NCBI RefSeq assembly: GCF_900109545.1
Contig: NZ_FOAP01000014.1
Location: 124,001-188,000, forward strand
From: Stigmatella aurantiaca
GTDB taxonomy: Bacteria > Myxococcota > Myxococcia > Myxococcales > Myxococcaceae
Direction: 5' to 3'
Length of the DNA: 64,000 bases
Part shown: positions 27,273-35,771 of the stretch, piece by piece
Position numbering within the stretch: the stretch's first letter is position 1
Layout of the letters: each line of letters opens with the position of its first letter
Program-made: the position numbers and the translations under genes
Notes under the pieces: model-generated
Databases searched by the model: none
The model's input: the letters and a program-made list of their open reading frames with translations, nothing else
Told to the model about the DNA's origin: nothing

Positions 27273-28994
27273 TCAGGGCAGGCGGCCCTGCAGGGAGGGC
27301 CAGCGCGCCTTCACCCACTCGCGCACGTACTCCACCTCCTGCTCGTAGGTGGTGAAGTCCTGGCGCGAGTTCCAGCGGGGGAAGTTGGGCTGGCCGATGG
27401 TGCCCGGCGCGCCGAAGGCCTGGTAGGCGGTGGACCACTCGGCCCAGTCCCGGCGGGCCGCGGGCCCCGTCTCCTGGACGTAGCCGTCGATGAGCGAGAG
27501 CACCGTCTCCAGCTTCAGCTCGTTGCGCAGCAGGCGCTGGTAGCGCTCGCGCATGGGGTCCGCGAGGGCGGGCTCGGCGAGCATCCGCGAGAACAGCAGG
27601 TTGTCCTCGGCGAAGGTGGGGCGCGCGGTGGGGCTGGAGCGGGTGGTGTCGAAGTTCTGGCCAAAGCTCGCGTCCAGGTCCCAGGGGATGAAGCGCCAGG
27701 GGCCGCCGGTGGACGGATCGAACGCGTGGTAGGCGTTCTTGCCCTGCGAGTCCGTGCCGAGGATGAGCGTGTTGAAGATCCACCAGTCCTGGTAGTCATT
27801 GCCCGCCAGCCGCGTGCCGAAGCCCTCGCGGAAGGTGGTGGCGTCCGAGTCCGAGACGAAGCCGATGAGCGCGGACAGGGTGTCGAAGGCGTGAGGCTTG
27901 CCCTCCTCGGGGATGCCCTCCTCCTTCTCCAGCCCCTCGTGCAGCCCCGCCTTCGGGGTGCCGTCCTTGCGAAGCCGCGAGAAGTTGGCGTCCTTGTCCA
28001 CGGCCTTGAAGAGATCCGAGTCCTTGGACAGACCATGGGCCGCCAGCAGGCGCTTGTTGATGTGGTCCGCCACCGTGTACATGCCCCGGTAGCGGTTGTT
28101 CACATAGAGCACCGCGCTGAAGGTGCGGATCTGCACGTGGGCCGGATCCATCCGGTTCCACAAGTCGAAGGCCAGCCGCGAGCGCAGGTACGAGTTGTCA
28201 TTGAAGGTGGTGATGAGCACCACGCGCTTGCGGTCCGTGAAGCCCCCGCCAAACACCGGCTCGTTGAAGAGGTCCTCGTCCGGGAACTTGAGCGTGAGGC
28301 TGCGCTTGGGAAAGACGCTGGAGGTGGCGCCCCGGTACTTCGCCTCGATGGTGTAGGGCTTGCCCCGGTAGACGATCTGCACGGGGCGGTACTCGCCCGC
28401 GGTGAGGCCCCGCTCATCGTGGGTGAGGTGCAACACCGGGAGGCCGTACTCCTCGGTGTAGGCGGCCGCGTTCACGATGGGCACATTGCCGGGCGCCGCG
28501 CGGTTGTCCGCCACGCCCACCTTCAGGGTGCCCTTCTCGCCGGTGCTCTCCTCCTTGAGCACGAGGTTCCACACGGCCGCCTGGTCCTTGCCCGGCGTCC
28601 AGCTCAACGTGCCGCTCGCCGCATCGAAGCGGGCCCCGGGCGGCAGGTTCTCCACGGCGAAGCGCAGGCCTTGCGCGGCGTGGCCCGTGCCGCAGGTGAT
28701 TTGCGCGGACAGGGCCTCGCCCTCGAGCACCCAGCGGGCCGCGCCCGCGGTGGGCGCACAGACGGAGGACGCGGGCGGCTGGCCAGGCTCCTGCTCCACC
28801 GGAGGGGTCTCCGGCTCCGGCGTACCGCTGCCAGGAGTCTCCGGAGGCGGCCCGGCCGGAGGCGTGACGCCGGGAACGGACGGAGGCTCAGGGCTCTCCG
28901 GGGATGCAGGGTCCGAGCAGGCAACCGAGCAACCCACCACCGTCAGACAGAACCCCCACCCCAGGACACCCCTCAGCCAACGAAGTCCGCGCAC
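27273..28994 (-). CDS. CotH kinase family lipoprotein
   Basis: A 573-residue secreted protein. GTG 28994 follows GGGGAGGGGTGGG; the frame continues far upstream but that part is antisense to the ATPase gene. A signal peptide ends near GCSVACSDPA, probably with lipid on Cys. A Pro/Glu/Gly-rich linker (about 27-70) follows, then a putative Ig-like part, then the CotH domain (about 180-570) with LTLKFPDEDLFN, GMYTVADHINKRLL and WRFIPWDLDASFGQNF. CotH-type proteins are atypical protein kinases best known from Bacillus spore coats; homologues in other bacteria are exported and of unknown substrate. The WDLD motif corresponds to the metal-binding region. Confidence 0.88.
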   Translation of the reverse strand: MRGLRWLRGVLGWGFCLTVVGCSVACSDPASPESPEPPSVPGVTPPAGPPPETPGSGTPEPETPPVEQEPGQPPASSVCAPTAGAARWVLEGEALSAQITCGTGHAAQGLRFAVENLPPGARFDAASGTLSWTPGKDQAAVWNLVLKEESTGEKGTLKVGVADNRAAPGNVPIVNAAAYTEEYGLPVLHLTHDERGLTAGEYRPVQIVYRGKPYTIEAKYRGATSSVFPKRSLTLKFPDEDLFNEPVFGGGFTDRKRVVLITTFNDNSYLRSRLAFDLWNRMDPAHVQIRTFSAVLYVNNRYRGMYTVADHINKRLLAAHGLSKDSDLFKAVDKDANFSRLRKDGTPKAGLHEGLEKEEGIPEEGKPHAFDTLSALIGFVSDSDATTFREGFGTRLAGNDYQDWWIFNTLILGTDSQGKNAYHAFDPSTGGPWRFIPWDLDASFGQNFDTTRSSPTARPTFAEDNLLFSRMLAEPALADPMRERYQRLLRNELKLETVLSLIDGYVQETGPAARRDWAEWSTAYQAFGAPGTIGQPNFPRWNSRQDFTTYEQEVEYVREWVKARWPSLQGRLP

Positions 28995-29074
28995 CCCACC
29001 CCTCCCCGCATCGCTGCGTCCCGAGAAATAATCATCCCGGGCCCGGAGGGCAGCCCGCCCCGCGGACGCCTCTG

Positions 29075-31831
29075 TCAGCCCGCGGACGCATGCGCGGGGA
29101 TGCTGCCCCCCGTCCGGCGATGGCGCCAGGCCTTCTCCGCGCTGATGACCGGCAGGATGACGGCCGCGGCCAGCGCCGAGAGCCCCAGGTCCTTCCACCC
29201 CAGCGCGGCGGTCCCGAAGATCTTCTGCATGAACGGCAGGTAGATGAAGCCCAGCTGCAGCACCACCAGCGCGCCGATGCCCAGGAAGACCATGGGGTTG
29301 CTGAACAGGCCCAGCTTGAACAGCGAGCCATGCAGGCTGCGGCACATCAGCAGGTAGAAGATCTGGAACAGGATGACCGTCGTCACGGCCATGGTCTGGG
29401 CCTGCCGCAGCGACCCCTCGGAGCCGGTCCGGTCCGCCTCCGCCTGCAACTCCCAGGAGAAGAGGCCGATGGCGCCGGCGGCCATCACCACCGCGGCGAC
29501 GGCGGTGCGCACCATCACGAAGCGGCTGAGCACCGGCTCGGTGGGCGCCCGGGGCGCCCGGCGCATCAGGTGGGGCTCCTTGGCCTCGAAGGCCAGGGGC
29601 AGCGCCAGCGCCACGGTGGCCACCAGGTTGATCCACAGGAACTGCACGGGGAGCATGGGCATCAACGGCGCCAGCACGCCTCCGGCCACCTCTTGAATGG
29701 GGAAGAAGGCCACGCTGAAGGCCAGGATGAGCGCCAACCCCAGGTTGGTGGGCAGCACGAAGGCCAGCGACTTGACGAGGTTGTCGTAGACGCGGCGGCC
29801 CTCCTCCACCGCAGAGACGATGGTGGTGAAGTTGTCATCCGTGAGGACGATGTCGGCGGACTCCTTGGACACCGCCGTGCCGGTGATGCCCATGGCCACG
29901 CCGATGTTGGCCTGCTTGAGGGCGGGCGCATCGTTGACGCCATCGCCCGTCATGGCCACCACCTGGTGCCGGGCCTGGAGCGCCCGCACCAGCCGCAGCT
30001 TGTGCTCGGGGGCCACACGGGCGAACACGTGCGTGGAGGCCGCCACCTCCTGCAACTGGGTGTCATCCAGCTCCGCGAGCCGCTGCCCCGTCACCACCTC
30101 GCCCTCCGGCAGCCCCAGCTTGCGGCCGATGCTCTCCGCCGTCTTCTGGTGGTCCCCGGTGATCATCTTCACGACGATGCCCGCCTCATGGCACGCGCGC
30201 ACCGCGGCGATGACCTCCTGGCGGGGCGGATCAATCATCCCTTGCAGGCCCAGCAGGGCGAAGCCCCCCTCCACGTCCTCGGGCTTCAACCCCGCGTGGG
30301 AGGCAGGCACGGCCTTGCGCGCCACGGCCAGCACGCGCATGCCCTGGCTCGCCAGGCGGTCCATCTCCTGGAGCACCGCGTCGTGCGAGGCCCCGTCCTG
30401 CTGGCAGCGCTTGAGCACCACCTCCGGCGCCCCCTTGAGGAAGATGGCCCGCTGGCCCTCGCCGTCCTCGTTGAGGGTGGCCATGAACTGGTGCTCGGAC
30501 TCGAAGGGAATCGCGTCCACCCGGCCGCAGCGCCCGCGAATCTCCTTCACGCGCACGCCCGCCTTCTCCGCGGCCACCAGGAGGGCGCCTTCCGTGGGGT
30601 CTCCGGTGATGGAGCCCTTTCCCTCCGTCTGGAGCGCCGCATCGTTGCAGAGCACCCCGGCCCGGAGCAGCTCCACCGCCGTGGGGGGCAGCTCCCCGGC
30701 GGGCTTGCCCTCGGCCTGGAACTCGCCCTCGATGGCATAGCCCACGCCGGACACGGACCAGGCGCCCTCGGGCGTCCACAGCGCCTGCACCGTCATCTCG
30801 TTGCGGGTGAGCGTGCCCGTCTTGTCCGAGCAGATGACCGTCGTGCTGCCCAGCGTCTCCACGGCGGGCAGCTTGCGGATGACCGCCTGGCGCGCCGCCA
30901 TGCGCTGCACGCCGATGGCCAGCGCGATGGTGACGATGGCGGGCAGCCCCTCGGGGATGGCGGCGACCGCCAGGGTGATGGCCACCAGCAGCGCCTCGCT
31001 GAGCGCGTAGCCCCGCAGCAGCCCCACCCCGAGCAGCACCACGGACATCGCCAGGATGGCCCCCGTGAGGTAGCGGCCGATGGTGGCCAGGGCCTTGGTC
31101 ATCGGCGTCTGCATGTCCGTGGCCTCGCCCAGCATCCGCGAGATGCGCCCCAGCTCCGTGGTGTCCCCGGTGGCCACCACCACGGCCCGGGCCGCCCCGG
31201 ACGTCACCAGCGTCCCACCGAAGGTCAGGTTGGTGCGGTCACCCAGGGAGGCGTTCTCCGCCACGGCTGGAAGCTGCTTGCGCACGGGCACGGACTCGCC
31301 CGTGAGCGCGGCCTCCTCCACTTGGAGGTTGCGCGCGGAGATGAGCCGCATGTCCGCGGGCACCTTGTCCCCGGAGGCCAGTTCCACCACGTCCCCGGGC
31401 ACGAGCTTCTCGGCGGCCAGCGAGATCTTCGTCCCGCCCCGGAGCGCCGTGACGGTCTCCGGCACCATCCGGGCCAGAGCCTCGATGGCCTGGCCCGCGC
31501 GGAACTCCTGGATGAAGCCGATGAGGGTGTTGAGCACCACCACGGCGAGCACCACCAGGCCGTCCGTCACCTTCCCCAGGCCGATGGCGAGCGCCGCGGA
31601 GCCCAGGAGCACCCAGATGAGCGGGTTGTTGATCTGCCGGAACAGCACCTTCCAGGGGCTGTTCTGGCTCTCGCGCTTCAAAATGTTCGGACCGTGCTGC
31701 GCGAGCCGCTGCTGGGCTTCCTGCTCGGACAGCCCCTCGGGGGTGCTGCGGATGCGCTCCAGCACGGCCTCGGGCGCGAGGGCATGCCAGGACTCGGAAG
31801 GGGCACGGGAAGAGGGTTTCGCAACGGTCAT
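29075..31831 (-). CDS. P2-type cation-transporting ATPase
   Basis: A 918-residue P-type ATPase related to the SERCA/PMR1 group. ATG 31831 starts MTVAKPSSRAP. The phosphorylation motif CSDKTGTLTRNEMT is near residue 337, the TM4 motif IPEGLPAIVTIALAIG near 295, and the hinge MTGDGVNDAPALKQANIG near 625. An N-terminal cation ATPase domain (EGLSEQEAQQRLAQHG) and TGES as TGESVPVRK are present. In TM6 the SERCA-like NLVTDG is replaced by NLVATV, so the Asp that coordinates calcium is missing; calcium specificity should therefore not be assumed. Confidence 0.92.
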   Translation of the reverse strand: MTVAKPSSRAPSESWHALAPEAVLERIRSTPEGLSEQEAQQRLAQHGPNILKRESQNSPWKVLFRQINNPLIWVLLGSAALAIGLGKVTDGLVVLAVVVLNTLIGFIQEFRAGQAIEALARMVPETVTALRGGTKISLAAEKLVPGDVVELASGDKVPADMRLISARNLQVEEAALTGESVPVRKQLPAVAENASLGDRTNLTFGGTLVTSGAARAVVVATGDTTELGRISRMLGEATDMQTPMTKALATIGRYLTGAILAMSVVLLGVGLLRGYALSEALLVAITLAVAAIPEGLPAIVTIALAIGVQRMAARQAVIRKLPAVETLGSTTVICSDKTGTLTRNEMTVQALWTPEGAWSVSGVGYAIEGEFQAEGKPAGELPPTAVELLRAGVLCNDAALQTEGKGSITGDPTEGALLVAAEKAGVRVKEIRGRCGRVDAIPFESEHQFMATLNEDGEGQRAIFLKGAPEVVLKRCQQDGASHDAVLQEMDRLASQGMRVLAVARKAVPASHAGLKPEDVEGGFALLGLQGMIDPPRQEVIAAVRACHEAGIVVKMITGDHQKTAESIGRKLGLPEGEVVTGQRLAELDDTQLQEVAASTHVFARVAPEHKLRLVRALQARHQVVAMTGDGVNDAPALKQANIGVAMGITGTAVSKESADIVLTDDNFTTIVSAVEEGRRVYDNLVKSLAFVLPTNLGLALILAFSVAFFPIQEVAGGVLAPLMPMLPVQFLWINLVATVALALPLAFEAKEPHLMRRAPRAPTEPVLSRFVMVRTAVAAVVMAAGAIGLFSWELQAEADRTGSEGSLRQAQTMAVTTVILFQIFYLLMCRSLHGSLFKLGLFSNPMVFLGIGALVVLQLGFIYLPFMQKIFGTAALGWKDLGLSALAAAVILPVISAEKAWRHRRTGGSIPAHASAG

Positions 31832-31938
31832 GTCAGGCTCCCGCGGAGAAGGGTGGTGACGACCCACTGACGACGCTCCCTCCCCTGCCTGCGGCCTGGG
31901 GGAGGCGCCAGACGCTTAACCGCTCGGAGGAGACACCG

Positions 31939-33483
31939 CTAGGGAGAATCCGAGGTCGCGGGACGCTGGGAAGGGGCCATGGGGATGTAGCAAGCCCCCT
32001 TCCACTCGTACGCATAGTCCTCACAGTCCTCAGGGGGAGCGGCGATCTTCACCCAGCAACCCTTGCGAATCTCCACCTCGCCCTTGCCGCAGGGCGGGCG
32101 GCGCTGGCCCTGCAGCGGCCCCGGCGGCATGTCCAGGCGGATGGCCGGGGGCACGGGCGTCCCGAGCGGGGCCGTCACCGTCAGCGAGGCATCGCCCACC
32201 CCCACGGTGCCGCCATCCTCCAGCCCCGCGTCCTGGGTCCCCGCCTGCCCCGGCAGGAGCTCCGTGGAGACCCACGGCCGGACCTCCGACCCGGCCCAGA
32301 GCATCAAGGTCACCCCCAGCACCGCCACCGACAGGCATTGGAGGAACTCCCGGGGAAACGCATGGGGCATCGCCTGCTCCGTCGGCGCCTCGGCCCGGGC
32401 CTTCGCCTCGGCCTCCCGCCGGACGAACTCCGCCTGCTCCGCGGCATCCCGCTGCGCGGTGGCCTTCAGCAGCGCCCCATCCCGGTAGCGCGGCCGGTGC
32501 CCCAGGTATGCCGCCGCCGCCACGTCCTCCGCGGACCAGTCCTGCAGCGCCAGGACTTCCTCCAGGAAGAGGGGCACATCCGCCTCGGGCCCCGCCCCGT
32601 CCGCCGCCCGCTCCAGGGCCTCCGCCAGCGCCCCCGCGGTGCCGCGCTGAGCGGGCTTCACCGACACCATGCGCTGGATCAGCGCATCGAGCACCGGGGC
32701 CACCCTCGCGTTGAGCTCCCGCGGCGCCCGGGGCCCCAGCCCCTCCGAGGCCCAGCACCCGGACAGGGGATGCGCCGGATCCGTGGGGGGCGGGTACTCA
32801 TCGGTCACCAGCCGGTAGGCGCTCACGCCCAGCGCGAACACGTCGTCCGCGGGCTGAAAGGCATAGCGGGCCGAGGGAGGACAGGAGGTGTCCTGGGTGA
32901 ACGCCCAGGCCTCCGGGCTGCGGTAGCGCGGGGTGCCCGGGGGCAGGTTCCAGGTGAGCGGCGAGGCCCCCCGGTGGTACGCCGCGCCGAAGTCCACCAG
33001 CACCGCGCGGAACGGCGCCGGCTGGACAAGCACGTTGTCGCCCTTCACGTCCCGGTGCACGCCCTGGACCGCGGCCGTGGCCTCCAACCCCCGGGCCACT
33101 TGGGCGAGCAGCCGCATCACCTCGCGCGAGGTGGGGTTGCGCGCATGCGCCCACTCGTACAGGGGCACCCCGTCCATCCACTCCATCACCAGGTATGGGA
33201 AGGCCACCGGCCGCGTGGGGTGCTTCCAGAGCCCGTGGCCCAGGAGCCGGGGCACGTTGGGGTGGCGGATGCGCGCCAGCAGGCGCACCTCGCGCGAGAA
33301 GCGCTCATCCCAGGCATGCAGGGCCAGCTTCAGGGCCACGGGCGCCGCCTGGGGGTGGCCGATGCGGGCCGCCCGGTACACGGCGCCATAGCTGCCCCGG
33401 CCCTTCCAGGCGCGGACCTGCCAACTGCCCACCTCCGTGCCAGGCGGCAGCGCGGCGGGATCCACCGGGGAAATTGTCTCCAT
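31939..33483 (-). CDS. Ser/Thr protein kinase with C-terminal membrane anchor
   Basis: A 514-residue eukaryote-type kinase. The Gly-rich loop is GRGSYGAVY (about 28-36), the ATP Lys is in VALKLALH near 51, the catalytic loop is HRDVKGDN near 143-150, DFG is near 164, and APE is replaced by SPEAW. The catalytic Asp and Lys are intact so it should be active. One membrane helix lies near residues 380-400 (LQCLSVAVLGVTLMLWAGS), followed by a Cys-containing periplasmic region with CGKGEVEIRKGCWVK, CEDYAYEWKGACY. Myxobacteria have large families of such kinases with a short extracytoplasmic sensor. It is divergent from the lyase gene. Confidence 0.93.
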   Translation of the reverse strand: METISPVDPAALPPGTEVGSWQVRAWKGRGSYGAVYRAARIGHPQAAPVALKLALHAWDERFSREVRLLARIRHPNVPRLLGHGLWKHPTRPVAFPYLVMEWMDGVPLYEWAHARNPTSREVMRLLAQVARGLEATAAVQGVHRDVKGDNVLVQPAPFRAVLVDFGAAYHRGASPLTWNLPPGTPRYRSPEAWAFTQDTSCPPSARYAFQPADDVFALGVSAYRLVTDEYPPPTDPAHPLSGCWASEGLGPRAPRELNARVAPVLDALIQRMVSVKPAQRGTAGALAEALERAADGAGPEADVPLFLEEVLALQDWSAEDVAAAAYLGHRPRYRDGALLKATAQRDAAEQAEFVRREAEAKARAEAPTEQAMPHAFPREFLQCLSVAVLGVTLMLWAGSEVRPWVSTELLPGQAGTQDAGLEDGGTVGVGDASLTVTAPLGTPVPPAIRLDMPPGPLQGQRRPPCGKGEVEIRKGCWVKIAAPPEDCEDYAYEWKGACYIPMAPSQRPATSDSP

Positions 33484-33670
33484 GGATACCTCTGGGGTTC
33501 TGGACGGAACCGCTTCCGCCCATGGCCACCCTACCCCATGGGTTACCCCGAAAGCATCCTCCCTGTTGAGTTCTCACGGGTCCCTGGGCGGCAGGCTTGC
33601 TTGCCCCCCCGTCGGCCGGCCCCTACGGTCCGCACCGGAAGGGCGCTCCCGCGCATCTCAACGGCTCACG

Positions 33671-34774
33671 ATGAACCTCGAACTCTTCCCTCCCACCCCC
33701 GCGCCCCCGGGCCCCCTCGATGGGTTGTTGAAGGTCTCCCGCATCTACCTGGAGCCTGAGGTGTCCGAGTACACGCGGGGCCGGGACATCCTCGCGCGCT
33801 TCCCGGATGCCGAGCGGGTGGAGGTGCGCTCGCACTGGAACATCCCGGGCCTCTTCGGCAACGAGGGCAACGCCGAGGCGTGGAACCGCATCAAGGGCAC
33901 CACGCTGGTGCTCGGCGTGAAGAAGACGATGCGCTTCGAGACCAACGGGCGCAGCGCCGATTACCTGCCACCCTCCACGGCCAATGGCTGCGTCATGAGC
34001 TGCGCCTACTGCTACGTGCCGCGCCACAAGGGCTACGCCAACCCCGTCACGCTCTTCGTCAACATCGAGGACATCACCGCCGCCATCCGCCGCCACGCGG
34101 GCAAGCTCGGCCCCAAGCCCGAGCCCAACACGGTGGATCCGCGCTACTGGGTCTATGACATCGGCTGCAACAGCGACTGCTCGGCCGATGCGGCCCTCAG
34201 CGACAACGTGAGGGACATGGTCCGCCTGTTCACGGTGCTGCCCAACGCCATGGGCTCGTTCGCCACCAAGCTGGTCAACCGCGAGCTGCTCACGTACGCG
34301 CCCCGGGGCAAGACGCGCATCCGCTTCAGCCTCATGCCACACGCGAAGGCGAAGCTGCTCGATGTGCGCACCAGCCCCATCGCCGCGCGCATCGCCGCCA
34401 TCGATGACTTCGTGGCCGCTGGGTACGAGGTCCACCTCAACTTCTCCCCCGTCGTCCTCACCGAGGGCTGGCAGGCCGAGTACAGCGAGCTCTTCGAGCA
34501 CCTGGATGACTGCCTGAGCGAGCGGACCAAGGCGCAGCTCGCCGCGGAGATCATCTTCCTCACCCACAACGAGCGCCTGCACGAGGTGAACCTGCGCTGG
34601 CACCCGAAGGCCGAGGAGCTCTTGTGGCAACCCTCACTTCAGGAATCCAAGGTGTCCCAGGGCGGCGGTGTCAATGTGCGCTACCGCACCGGGATGAAGG
34701 GCCAGCGCGTCGAGGAGTTCAAGCAATTGCTGGCCCGGCGCATGCCCTACTGCCGGGTGCGCTACGCCTTCTGA
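33671..34774 (+). CDS. splB: Spore photoproduct lyase-like radical SAM protein
   Basis: A 367-residue radical SAM enzyme. ATG 33671 begins MNLELFPPTPAPPG. The [4Fe-4S] motif is CVMSCAYCYV (CxxxCxxC) near residue 108, in the context TANGCVMSCAYCYVPRH. The neighbourhood CNSDCSADAALSDNV near 172 and the C-terminal MPYCRVRYAF are typical of the spore photoproduct lyase family, which repairs the thymine spore photoproduct in Bacillus. Myxospores are formed differently, so the substrate may be the same lesion or a related thymine dimer. The usual accessory spl gene is absent. Confidence 0.88.
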   Translation: MNLELFPPTPAPPGPLDGLLKVSRIYLEPEVSEYTRGRDILARFPDAERVEVRSHWNIPGLFGNEGNAEAWNRIKGTTLVLGVKKTMRFETNGRSADYLPPSTANGCVMSCAYCYVPRHKGYANPVTLFVNIEDITAAIRRHAGKLGPKPEPNTVDPRYWVYDIGCNSDCSADAALSDNVRDMVRLFTVLPNAMGSFATKLVNRELLTYAPRGKTRIRFSLMPHAKAKLLDVRTSPIAARIAAIDDFVAAGYEVHLNFSPVVLTEGWQAEYSELFEHLDDCLSERTKAQLAAEIIFLTHNERLHEVNLRWHPKAEELLWQPSLQESKVSQGGGVNVRYRTGMKGQRVEEFKQLLARRMPYCRVRYAF

Positions 34775-34847
34775 TCTCTACACCTGGGTCCCATTGCAGG
34801 GGCTTGGCGACTGCTGACATCCTCGGGAGCCGCCCAGGAGCCGCCCG

Positions 34848-35771
34848 ATGCGCTCCACCGACAACCTGACCAGTCCCGAGAACTGCCGCAATCCCTATCC
34901 TATGTCCTCAAGCACCCCGAGGCCTTCTCCTCGCATGGGTTCCGCGTGGCCTGGGAGCCGGAGTGGGTGAAGGACAATCCGCTCGCGCACGGCATGGTCG
35001 CCCAGGATGGCGCGGACCACATGCGCCTGCGGACCGCCGTCAGCCGCGCCTTCACCCCCGTGGCCATCAACCGCCTGGCGGCCCAGGTGCGGGAGAACGC
35101 CGCGCAGCTCGCCGATGCGCTGCGGGAGAAGGGCGAAGATGAAGCGTTACATGCAGCAGGCCATCGACGAGCGGCGGCAGCAGCCCAAGGATGACCTGCT
35201 GGGGCTCATCGTCCGGGGCAAGGGCGACGGGGACACGCTCAGCAACTCGCAGATGATGGCCCTGTGCTTCAATCTGCTCACGGGCGGACTCGAGACGACG
35301 AGCTTCTTCTTCTCGAACGCCCTGCGGCTCCTGGCCGAGCGCCCGGATGTGTACGCGCAGCTGCGCGCCGGCCGCTCGCTGCTCCCCAAGTTCATCGATG
35401 AAGTCCTGCGCTACGACGGGCCCGTGCGGGGCCTGCCCCGCATCGTCATGCAAGACATCGAGCTGTCCGGGGTGCGCATCGAGAAGGGCGCCTGCGTCCT
35501 GCTGCTCGTCGCCTCCGCGAACCGCGACGAGACCGAGTTCCCCGAACCGGACCGCTTCGACCTTCAGCGCGAGCGCACGGGCATCTCCTTCGGCTACGGC
35601 AGCCACTACTGCATCGGCGCCTTCCTGGCGAAGCTGGAGGCCCAGGCAGGGCTGGAGGCCCTGCTCGACCGGTTCAGCGGCTTCCAGGCCCTCTCCGAGC
35701 GCGTGGTGTGGAACCGGAGCCTCATCACCAGCGGCCCCGAGACGATGCCGGTCCGCTTCCTGACGGCCTGA
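34848..35771 (+). pseudogene. Decayed cytochrome P450
   Basis: A P450 broken by two internal deletions that each shift the frame. The start reads ...ENCRNPYP in frame 3, then switches at about 34895-34900 to VLKHPEAFSSHGFRVAWEPEW (frame 2), omitting about 30 residues that the intact P450 at 4443-5636 has between NPYP and VLRHP. It continues to LREKGE and at about 35135 switches back to frame 3 at MKRYMQQAIDERR, omitting about 60 more. The 3' half is intact: LLTGGLETT I-helix, DEVLRYDG (ExxR) and FGYGSHYCIGAF heme loop. It could not form a working enzyme. Its last 47 bases overlap the convergent ABC transporter gene. Confidence 0.8.

Noticed and set aside
28904-31870. A 988-codon plus-strand open frame opposite the P-type ATPase
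   Set aside because: Same GC-driven antisense effect; the His/Gly/Arg/Gln-rich translation has no domain, while the minus strand carries DKTGT and other motifs.
33437-33670. Upstream extension of the spore photoproduct lyase-like gene
   Set aside because: This part overlaps the divergent kinase start and lacks similarity; ATG 33671 begins the conserved protein.
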